A stretch of DNA of 5,060 bases from Lachnospiraceae bacterium (lineage in GTDB: Bacteria; Bacillota; Clostridia; Lachnospirales; Lachnospiraceae), in assembly GCA_017477805.1 (NCBI GenBank), contig JAFUUM010000327.1, positions 1-5,060 of the forward strand. The letters run 5' to 3'. Shown in pieces: positions 1 to 5,060 of the stretch. How positions within the stretch are numbered: position 1 is the first letter of the stretch; every line of letters starts with the position of its first letter. Below the pieces are notes generated by a model. It was not told where the DNA came from, searched no databases, and saw only the letters and a program-made list of their open reading frames with translations. A program made the position numbers and the translations under genes.

Positions 1-2
1 CC

Positions 3-134
3 TCTTATTTTATTATTATAACTTTGATTTTGTACTTCATTATTTGTCGGCTTAGTCAAAGCAAAATCAGCTAATTTAATATGATTATCTTGTGATATCA
101 TAATATTTTCACTACTTAAATTGGTAAACTGGTC
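3..134 (-). CDS. Eukaryotic-type protein kinase fragment (catalytic loop to DFG region), partial
   Basis: Read on the - strand from about 134 down to 3, this AT-rich stretch gives an open frame that runs off the left edge. It contains NLSSENIMIS, then QDNHIKLADFALTK. This matches the layout of the Hanks-type Ser/Thr kinase catalytic loop (HRDLxxxN) followed by the metal-binding DFG, with the usual spacing. The HRD triad is not intact: the residues before NLSSEN are FTN, so the catalytic Asp would be Asn. DFG reads DFA. This could mean a pseudokinase, or the match may be interrupted by a sequence join near 122-135. G+C is 28 of 120 bases, far below the rest of the window. The composition and the style of the motif resemble kinases of AT-rich protists (inference). 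The frame stays open through the GC-rich segment back to an ATG at 231-233, but that part has no kinase features and no good ribosome site. It most likely belongs to another genome. Confidence 0.45.
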
Positions 135-495
135 CAGTGCGGCAGAGTCGGAGAGGGAGGCACGCTCGGGCGTGCCCTTCAGCCCGAACGCTGGGCGTTC
201 GGTGTCGCCGGCTGTCGCCGGAACGACGCTCATGTATATCGAAACCTGGCAGGGACGGACCAGAGTGGAGCTTCGGTCCCCGGATGCCACCGGCAACCCC
301 TATCTTGTGTATGCACTGCTCATCAGAGCAGGTCTTTCCGGTATCGAGAGAAAACTGGAACTGCCTGAAGAAATGGCGGGCAATGAGGCCTATCTTCCCG
401 GCTCGAGAAAAGAGGCGGCGAAGGTTGCTGCGGAAAGCAGCTTTGTGAAAGAGATCGTACCCGAAGGGATCCTGAAAGAGTATCTGAACATCTGA
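121..495 (+). CDS. glnA: Type I glutamine synthetase, C-terminal fragment (5' end broken)
   Basis: Glutamine synthetase makes glutamine from glutamate, ammonia and ATP in the cytoplasm. Only the C-terminal end is here. The convincing part starts near 256 with TRVELRSPDATGNPYL, which corresponds to the family's RxExRxPDxxxNPYL active-site segment. Its Arg, Glu and Arg fall at fragment residues 48, 50 and 52 (equivalent to R355, E357 and R359 of the enterobacterial enzyme). The helical C-terminal part follows, with ALLIRAGLSGIERKL and an acidic tail ending EYLNI. About 80 residues are recognisable out of the family's usual 440-470. Upstream of 256 the frame is open back to 85, but it crosses the palindrome cluster and then AT-rich DNA. 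The NRS and IRIP-like arginine motifs expected there are missing; VNWSS (124-138) may be a remnant of the conserved WS motif. The TTG at 121 is only nominal and ATG 232 is no better, since neither is a true start. The gene is truncated by a join or disrupted by insertion. The next gene follows after 37 nt. Confidence 0.8.
   Translation: MVNWSSAAESEREARSGVPFSPNAGRSVSPAVAGTTLMYIETWQGRTRVELRSPDATGNPYLVYALLIRAGLSGIERKLELPEEMAGNEAYLPGSRKEAAKVAAESSFVKEIVPEGILKEYLNI
131..230. repeat. GC-rich palindrome cluster, three adjacent hairpins
   Basis: This 100-base block is 72% G+C, between an AT-rich segment (23%) and normal coding DNA. It holds three consecutive inverted repeats. Hairpin 1 (159-176) is GGCACGC / TCGG / GCGTGCC, a 7-bp stem. 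Hairpin 2 (184-202) is CCGAACGC / TGG / GCGTTCGG, an 8-bp stem. Hairpin 3 (204-227) is GTCG+CCGGC / TGTC / GCCGG+AA+CGAC, a 9-bp stem with an AA bulge. Hairpins 1 and 2 share the core ACGC-T(C)GG-GCGT and look like diverged copies. Hairpin 3 contains a direct repeat of TGTCGCCGG (203-211 and 213-221). There is no U-tract, so these are not intrinsic terminators. The block is open in several frames, including that of the adjoining glutamine synthetase. It resembles REP-like or small palindromic intergenic elements common in Clostridia (inference), or it may be a foreign piece in a chimeric join. Confidence 0.6.
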
Positions 496-532
496 TACCG
501 GGATCCGAAAATAAACAGAAAGGAGAGACTTC

Positions 533-1126
533 ATGATCCAAGGGCGGACGAAGGGACGCGATGACATACAACATTCCATATTGATCGTGTCTGCTTCCGA
601 GCAGTTCGATGCGGTCGTGAAAAAGTCTCTCAAGAACTTTATCACCATCGACCGGGTTTCCAGCGTAGCAACGGCAAGACGGCACATTTTGGAGCGATAT
701 TATGACCTGGTGGTGGTCTGTGCGCCCATGCCGGATGAGACGGGAGAGGAGTTTGTCCTGGATACGGCGGAGCGGTGCAACGCTTCGGTGTTATTGGTGG
801 TGCCCCAGGAGGTTTACGAGGATGCTCTGGACCATGTGACGGATCACGGAGTCCTCGTGGTGTCCAAGGCGGATCCGCCAAACCACATCGATAAGGCCAT
901 AAGACTCCTTACGGCCATGCAGAACCGGCTGCATCAACTGGAGAAAAAGACTCTGACGGTGGAAGAGAAGATGGAGGAGATCCGGATCGTCAGCAAGGCC
1001 AAGATCCTTCTTGTGGAGAAAAAGAAGATGACGGAGGATGAAGCCCACCGTTATATCGGAAAAATGGCCATGGATCACGGAGTTTCAAGAAAAAGGATAG
1101 CGGAACAATTCATCGAGGATATATAA
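533..1126 (+). CDS. ANTAR-domain RNA-binding regulator with degenerate receiver domain
   Basis: A 197-residue protein of the AmiR/NasR type, expected to bind twin-hairpin RNA and prevent transcription termination. Residues about 15-128 have the alpha/beta layout of a receiver domain (ILIVSASEQF, YDLVVVCAPMPDETG, VLVVSKADP). The phosphoacceptor Asp is replaced by Cys63, and the N-terminal acidic pair is absent (SA at 20-21). K112 fits the conserved receiver Lys. Ordinary Asp phosphorylation is therefore unlikely. A coiled-coil linker (about 127-152) leads to the ANTAR domain (about 147-197), with SKAKILLVEKKKMTEDEAHR and the final helix VSRKRIAEQFIEDI. The start is supported by AAGGAG at 520-525, 7 nt before the ATG. 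It lies 37 nt after the glutamine synthetase stop. In Clostridia such regulators next to glnA (NitR-like) control nitrogen genes by antitermination, so the leader of glnA, outside this window, is the likely target (inference). No binding hairpin pair is visible here. Confidence 0.88.
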   Translation: MIQGRTKGRDDIQHSILIVSASEQFDAVVKKSLKNFITIDRVSSVATARRHILERYYDLVVVCAPMPDETGEEFVLDTAERCNASVLLVVPQEVYEDALDHVTDHGVLVVSKADPPNHIDKAIRLLTAMQNRLHQLEKKTLTVEEKMEEIRIVSKAKILLVEKKKMTEDEAHRYIGKMAMDHGVSRKRIAEQFIEDI

Positions 1127-1178
1127 TCATTATGTATGGTCCTGTTGCGGTGTCTCAAACATGCATGAGGTATAGCCG
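1127..1178 (+). other. Short intergenic gap, no terminator or clear promoter
   Basis: These 52 bases separate the ANTAR gene from the kinase gene. I see no GC-rich hairpin followed by T residues and no convincing -35/-10 pair. CATGCATG at 1160-1167 is a small palindrome of doubtful meaning. The ribosome site for the kinase is TGAGG at 1166-1170, 8 nt before ATG 1179. Read-through from the ANTAR gene is likely. Confidence 0.5.
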
Positions 1179-2876
1179 ATGAAAGTGTCCGAGAAAGTTG
1201 TTTTTGCCAGCAAGATCTTCTTCGCCGTTTATATCGTGGCGGTCGTTTTGCTGTTGCTCATTTACAGCATCAACCACGAGAATCGGCCTGTGCAGTTTGA
1301 CAGAGCGGAATGGATCGAGGAATGGACCGTAACGGATCCCGACGGAAATGTATTTCATGCAGGATCCTCCTTTCAGGGCAAAGGAATGAGTAGCGGTGTC
1401 TACACCATGACCACCACACTCCCCGCAACCATCCGGCAAGGGGATAACCTTTGCATGGTCATTGAGGGAGATGCTCTGTATTATGTGGGCGGCGTCCTCA
1501 GAAAATCCTTTGATCCCGACAACGAATTCTTTCTTCCCGGCGGCATCGTTAAGCGGTTTTATATCCTTGTGCCCCTTTATCCGGAGGATTCCGGAAAAGA
1601 GGTTACATTCCTGCGGACCAATACCACTAGGCGTGGATTTATCTATCAGGACAGTCTCGTAACATCGGCTACGGGTCTTTATGCCTATCTGATGGCCAGA
1701 TACGGCCTTTCTTTCCAATTATCCGAACTGCTCCTTCTTTTCTCCGGAGCCATCGCACTTGTCAGTATTGCGATGAGCATTGTGTATAAGCGGCGGATCG
1801 AAATGCTCTACGGATCCGTATCTATTTTGGTGGTCTCCGGCTGGCTGGTCACCAATTCATACCTGTATCCCTTTATTTTCAATAATTATCATATCGACGG
1901 CATCGCAAACTACATGATCTGCCTGCTGTTACCCTTCAATCTGGTCTTTTATCTGGATGCGCTGCAAAAGGGTCGGTATCGAAAAATTGTGATCGGGTTC
2001 CTCATGGTGAGCATAGTCAACTGTATCATCTGGCCGCTGCTTCACTTTACCGGTATTGCCAATTTCGCCAATTCTCTGATCTATATCGATGCGATCCTGG
2101 CACTGCAGGTGCTTTTCATCATGGGCCTCCTTGTATATGAGACCATTAAGGGCAATGTGTGGGACTACAAATTCACGGCCATCGGTATCTGCGGATTTTT
2201 GATCTTTGCCATCTCCGAGATCCTGATCCTGAACTTTATCCCCATGCCCTTTATGCAGGACGATATTCCCATGCTGCTGGGACTTGCCATATTCCTTGCC
2301 ATGGCTGTGGCCCAGCAGATCAGTGATCTGAAACGGATGAGAGAACAGGGCCAAAGGGCAGTGGATCTTTCGGAAGCCAAAACCCAGTTCCTTGCCAGCA
2401 TGTCCCATGAGATCCGGACGCCCATCAATGCGGTTCTCGGTATGAACGAGATGATCCTTCGGGAAAACGAGGATCCGGTGATCGAAGAGTATGCCCGGAG
2501 TGTGAAGACCTCCGGTCAGATGCTCCTTATGCTGGTCAATGACGTACTGGACTTTTCCAAGATCGAAGCGGGAAAACTGGAGATCACCAAGGCCCCCTAT
2601 CGGTTGTCCGCACTGCTTCGCAGTATTATGCCCATGCTGTCGGAGCGGGCCAAGGAGAAGGACTTAAAGATCGGGACCCTGATCTTAAACGACGTGCCGG
2701 ATGGGCAGATCTCCGATGAATTCCGGATCCGCCAGGTGCTGATCAATCTGGCCAATAACGCCATCAAGTATACGGATGCCGGCAGCGTGACATTAATGGT
2801 TGGGGGGGGAATACCTTCCGGACGGAAGATTTATGATGCGTTTTACCGTAAAGGATACGGGACGGGGCATCAGTGA
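1179..2876 (+). CDS. Hybrid sensor histidine kinase, N-terminal part (7TM sensor, HisKA, start of HATPase), cut by a frameshift
   Basis: Membrane sensor kinase. A signal-anchor helix (about 8-31) leads to an outside domain of about 145 residues (32-176). Seven hydrophobic helices follow (about 179-203, 209-230, 244-262, 269-290, 299-322, 332-354, 363-381), the overall plan of 7TMR-DISM-like receptors (family assignment inferred). A short linker precedes the HisKA dimerisation domain, whose H-box is FLASMSHEIRTPINAVLGM with phospho-acceptor His410. It continues through DVLDFSKIEAGKLEI to the ATPase N-box INLANNAIKYT (522-532). After Val541 a run of eight G at 2802-2809 shifts the frame. The last 24 residues (GGGIPSGRK to GTGHQ) match nothing and end at TGA 2876. 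The rest of the ATPase, a receiver and an HPt domain continue in another frame. Removing one G gives a continuous 931-residue hybrid kinase. As written, the 565-residue product lacks the G1 and G2 ATP boxes and could not phosphorylate. The signal is unknown. Confidence 0.85.
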   Translation: MKVSEKVVFASKIFFAVYIVAVVLLLLIYSINHENRPVQFDRAEWIEEWTVTDPDGNVFHAGSSFQGKGMSSGVYTMTTTLPATIRQGDNLCMVIEGDALYYVGGVLRKSFDPDNEFFLPGGIVKRFYILVPLYPEDSGKEVTFLRTNTTRRGFIYQDSLVTSATGLYAYLMARYGLSFQLSELLLLFSGAIALVSIAMSIVYKRRIEMLYGSVSILVVSGWLVTNSYLYPFIFNNYHIDGIANYMICLLLPFNLVFYLDALQKGRYRKIVIGFLMVSIVNCIIWPLLHFTGIANFANSLIYIDAILALQVLFIMGLLVYETIKGNVWDYKFTAIGICGFLIFAISEILILNFIPMPFMQDDIPMLLGLAIFLAMAVAQQISDLKRMREQGQRAVDLSEAKTQFLASMSHEIRTPINAVLGMNEMILRENEDPVIEEYARSVKTSGQMLLMLVNDVLDFSKIEAGKLEITKAPYRLSALLRSIMPMLSERAKEKDLKIGTLILNDVPDGQISDEFRIRQVLINLANNAIKYTDAGSVTLMVGGGIPSGRKIYDAFYRKGYGTGHQ

Positions 2877-3975
2877 AGAGGGACAAAAGCACCTCTTTGA
2901 GGCCTTTGCCAGGGCGGATCTGAAAAAGAACGGGACCATCGAAGGTACCGGTCTTGGACTTGCCATCGTAAAGAGTATATTGGATACCATGGGCGGTGAG
3001 ATCAGCGTATCCAGCAAAGAGGGAGTGGGCTCTGAATTCAAGGCAGCGATCCCCGTGGAGGTTTCGGACCGCGAGCCCCTTGGCCTTGATTACATGGAAA
3101 AAGGGGATGCTCCTGTTACTGCGGAGGAAGGCTGTGATTACCGGGCACCTTCCGCAAAGGTGCTGGTGGTGGATGATAATGCGTCCAACTTAAAACTGGT
3201 ACAGCTCCTTCTAAAGCGGGCGGAGATCACGCCGGAGATCTGTGACAGCGGTGCAAAGGCATTGGAAAAATGCCGGATCACCCATTATGATCTGATCCTT
3301 TTGGACCACATGATGCCGGGAATGGACGGTATCGAGACTTTGGATCACATCAAGAACGATGATGACTCTCGTAACCGGGCGGTTCCCGTTGTGGTACTGA
3401 CGGCCAACGCGGTGGCGGGCAGCAGGGAGATCTACTTAGAAGAAGGATTTGCGGACTATCTGACAAAACCCATCGATGCCGCCCTTCTTGAGCAGACGGT
3501 GAAGAAGTACCTGCCGGAAGAACGGATCCTGCCGGCGGAGAAGAAGCCCGTAAAGGCGGTAAAACCGGCAGACCAGGGCGGTCAGAAAGAAAAGAGTAAG
3601 AAAGAGCCTGCGGATATGACTCTGCGAGAGCGGATCGAATCCTTTGAAGGCTCGGATTATGAGACGGCCCTGCGGTATGTGGGAGGCCAGGAAGAACTGC
3701 TTCAGACCGTGGCGGAGACCGTGGTGGCGGATGCGGCCGATAACGTGGAAAAACTCCGGGCGGCACTGTCTTCGGAAAACATGGACGAGTACGATTGCCT
3801 GGCCCATGCCATCAAAGGACAGATGGCCACCATCGGATTAAAGGCTTTCAGCGAACGGGCCAAACAGCATGAGTTTGCGGCAAAAGACGGAAAGATCGAC
3901 TTCCTCAAAGAAGACAGCGAGAAATTCTTTGAAGAGTATCTGGAAGTTTGTGACAGACTGATCGGGAAGAGATAA
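2800..3975 (+). CDS. Hybrid histidine kinase, C-terminal part (HATPase G boxes, receiver, HPt), downstream of the frameshift
   Basis: This is the continuation of the kinase gene beginning at 1179, not a separate gene. The nominal TTG start at 2800 lies inside the ATPase domain and has no ribosome site. In its own numbering it carries the G1 box DTGRGI (19-24), the F box LFEAF (32-36) and the G2 box GTGLGLAIV (49-57). A receiver (about 119-238) follows, with acidic pair D125-D126 in VVDDN, phospho-Asp169 in LILLDHMMPGMDG, Thr201 in LTANA and Lys223 in LTKP. A Lys/Pro/Glu-rich linker (about 240-272) leads to a C-terminal HPt domain (about 273-391), whose likely phospho-His is H336 in CLAHAIKGQMATIGL. 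In the repaired 931-residue protein add 540, giving D709 and H876. All residues for a His-Asp-His relay are intact, so decay is recent or the shift is not fixed. No output domain is present, so a response regulator elsewhere is expected. The stop is 12 nt before the next gene. Confidence 0.85.
   Translation: MGGEYLPDGRFMMRFTVKDTGRGISEEGQKHLFEAFARADLKKNGTIEGTGLGLAIVKSILDTMGGEISVSSKEGVGSEFKAAIPVEVSDREPLGLDYMEKGDAPVTAEEGCDYRAPSAKVLVVDDNASNLKLVQLLLKRAEITPEICDSGAKALEKCRITHYDLILLDHMMPGMDGIETLDHIKNDDDSRNRAVPVVVLTANAVAGSREIYLEEGFADYLTKPIDAALLEQTVKKYLPEERILPAEKKPVKAVKPADQGGQKEKSKKEPADMTLRERIESFEGSDYETALRYVGGQEELLQTVAETVVADAADNVEKLRAALSSENMDEYDCLAHAIKGQMATIGLKAFSERAKQHEFAAKDGKIDFLKEDSEKFFEEYLEVCDRLIGKR
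2802..2809 (+). other. Eight-G homopolymer at the kinase frame break
   Basis: The run GGGGGGGG follows GTT and precedes AATACC. With eight G the upstream frame reads V-G-G-G-I-P and soon stops at TGA 2876. With seven G it reads V-G-G-E-Y-L-P-D-G-R and joins directly to the G1 box. The break sits in the variable stretch between the N and G1 boxes. Candidate causes are a read or assembly error, slipped-strand phase variation, transcriptional slippage, or a true mutation. The sequence alone cannot separate these. Confidence 0.8.
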
Positions 3976-3987
3976 CGGAGGTATGAC

Positions 3988-5060
3988 ATGGAAAGATCAA
4001 AGGTTTATTTTACGGATTTCAGAACGGTACTTGGGGTCAGCCTGACGGCGAAGCTTCAGAAACTGATCAAGATGGCGGGGATCGGATCCATCGATATGGA
4101 TGGAAAATTCGTTGCCATCAAGATGCATTTCGGAGAACTGGGTAACCTTGCCTATCTTCGGCCCAATTACGCCAAGGCGGTTGCGGACGTGGTCAAGGAA
4201 CAGGGAGGTCTGCCTTTCCTCACGGATTGCAATACCCTTTATCCCGGCAGCAGAAAACACGCGCTGGAGCATCTGGACTGTGCCAATATCAACGGTTTTA
4301 ATACAGTGACCACGGGCTGTCAGATCATCATTGCCGATGGACTTCGTGGAACGGATGATATCATCGTTCCCGTACCCAACGGGGAATACTGCAAGGAAGC
4401 CTACATCGGCCGCGCGGTGATGGATGCGGATATCTTCATTTCCCTCAGTCATTTCAAAGGTCACGAGCAGGCGGGCTTTGGCGGCGCCATCAAGAACATC
4501 GGCATGGGCTGCGGAAGCCGTGCGGGAAAGATGCAGCAGCATAACAGCGGTCAGCCCCATGTGATCACGGAGAAGTGCAGAGGCTGCCGGAGATGTGCGA
4601 AAGAATGCGGATCGGATGCCATCAGCTACGACGGGAACAAGGCGTGGATCGATCCCGAAAAGTGTAAGGGCTGCGGAAGATGTATCGGTGCCTGCGCCTT
4701 TGATGCCATAGAAAACATTCATGAAGACGCTCCGCAGATGCTTGGAAGAAAGATGGCGGAATACAGTGCTGCGGTTGTGAGCGGAAGACCCTGCTTCCAT
4801 ATCAGTCTGATCACGGACGTATCTCCCAACTGTGACTGTCACGGCGAGAATGATGCTCCCATCCTTCCGGATATCGGAATGCTGGCATCTTTTGATCCCG
4901 TTGCGCTGGATCAGGCCTGCGTGGATCTTTGTCAGAAAGCGGATCCCATCCGGAACAGCCAGCTTGGTGACAACATGGCCAGTGAGCATTTCCATGATCA
5001 CGGCGATGTGTGGCATAACAGCAATCCCAATGTGTCCTGGGCAGAGACCCTGGAGCATGC
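3988..5060 (+). CDS. DUF362 family protein with two [4Fe-4S] ferredoxin motifs, 3' partial
   Basis: 357 complete codons are present and the gene runs off the right edge. DUF362 proteins are of unknown function, often fused to bacterial ferredoxin domains. The DUF362 signature is visible as SHFKGHEQAGFGGAIKNIGMG (154-174, one stretch of 21 residues given here by its parts: SHFKGHEQ, AGFGG, AIKNIGMG). The later NCDCHGENDAPILPDIGM and ASFDPVALDQACVDLC are also typical. A two-cluster ferredoxin insert lies at about 190-245: C197, C200, C203, C207 in KCRGCRRCAKECG, and C226, C229, C232, C236 in KCKGCGRCIGACA, both CxxCxxCxxxC. No signal peptide or membrane helix is seen, so it is probably cytoplasmic. 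GGAGG at 3977-3981 lies 6 nt before ATG 3988, which fixes the start. The gap from the kinase stop is 12 nt, so the two are probably cotranscribed. A redox or electron-carrying role is inferred from the clusters. No partner enzyme is visible here. Confidence 0.9.
   Translation, partial: MERSKVYFTDFRTVLGVSLTAKLQKLIKMAGIGSIDMDGKFVAIKMHFGELGNLAYLRPNYAKAVADVVKEQGGLPFLTDCNTLYPGSRKHALEHLDCANINGFNTVTTGCQIIIADGLRGTDDIIVPVPNGEYCKEAYIGRAVMDADIFISLSHFKGHEQAGFGGAIKNIGMGCGSRAGKMQQHNSGQPHVITEKCRGCRRCAKECGSDAISYDGNKAWIDPEKCKGCGRCIGACAFDAIENIHEDAPQMLGRKMAEYSAAVVSGRPCFHISLITDVSPNCDCHGENDAPILPDIGMLASFDPVALDQACVDLCQKADPIRNSQLGDNMASEHFHDHGDVWHNSNPNVSWAETLEH

Noticed and set aside
159..227. Hairpins as a terminator or as the twin-hairpin ANTAR target
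   Set aside because: There is no T-run after any stem. The loops are 3-4 nt, not the hexaloops with A1 and G4 typical of ANTAR targets, and the block precedes the end of glutamine synthetase rather than a leader region.
496..532. Terminator or promoter between glutamine synthetase and the ANTAR gene
   Set aside because: The 37-nt gap contains only the ribosome site and no stable stem or promoter-like pair.
112..687. - strand open frame of 191 codons across the glutamine synthetase end and ANTAR start
   Set aside because: It overlaps two recognisable + strand genes, has no motif, and its end lies in the palindrome block where stops are rare because of high G+C.
2800..2802. TTG as a real start of an independent receiver/HPt protein
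   Set aside because: It lies within the ATPase domain with no ribosome site in front. The upstream frame supplies the missing half of the same domain, so a frameshift explains it better.
3997..5058. Long open frame (353 codons) on the - strand opposite the DUF362 gene
   Set aside because: It is a shadow in a GC-biased gene. The + strand frame has two ferredoxin motifs and DUF362 signatures and a good ribosome site; the - strand product has no recognisable motif.
1..5060. CRISPR array, tRNA, rRNA, insertion sequence
   Set aside because: No regularly spaced direct repeats, no cloverleaf or rRNA-like stretches, and no transposase-like protein were seen on either strand.

Overview
The main part of the window (from about 232 to the right edge) is ordinary protein-dense bacterial DNA of roughly 50-60% G+C, all on the + strand. 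It looks like a Clostridia genome, most likely Lachnospiraceae. That placement is inference. It rests on a glutamine synthetase gene followed directly by an ANTAR RNA-binding regulator, a 7TM-type hybrid histidine kinase, and a DUF362/ferredoxin protein, with clear AGGAG-type ribosome sites. No 16S or other marker is present.

Layout: positions 1-~125 are strikingly AT-rich (28 G/C in the first 120 bases) and read on the - strand as a piece of a eukaryotic-type Ser/Thr protein kinase. Positions ~131-230 are the opposite (72 G/C in 100 bases) and hold three back-to-back perfect or near-perfect hairpins. From about 256 the + strand is the C-terminal end of a type I glutamine synthetase, ending at 495. 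Next come the ANTAR pseudo-receiver regulator (533-1126), a large membrane-bound hybrid histidine kinase (1179-3975) split into two frames at a run of eight G, and a DUF362 protein with two [4Fe-4S] motifs (3988 to beyond the right edge). Gaps are 37, 52 and 12 nt, with no convincing terminator or internal promoter, so the four genes are probably cotranscribed.

How they may work together: glutamine synthetase plus an ANTAR antiterminator is a known nitrogen-control pairing in Clostridia. The kinase carries its own receiver and HPt domains but has no separate DNA-binding partner in the window, and its signal is unknown. The function of the DUF362 protein is unknown.

Main points of interest: (1) the 8-G tract that shifts the kinase frame between its N and G1 ATP-binding boxes; (2) the abrupt three-part composition change at the left edge, where the glutamine synthetase loses its expected upstream active-site sequence. 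This is either a chimeric assembly join or an insertion of a palindromic element; (3) a pseudo-receiver with Cys where the phospho-Asp should be. No clearly undescribed system is evident.
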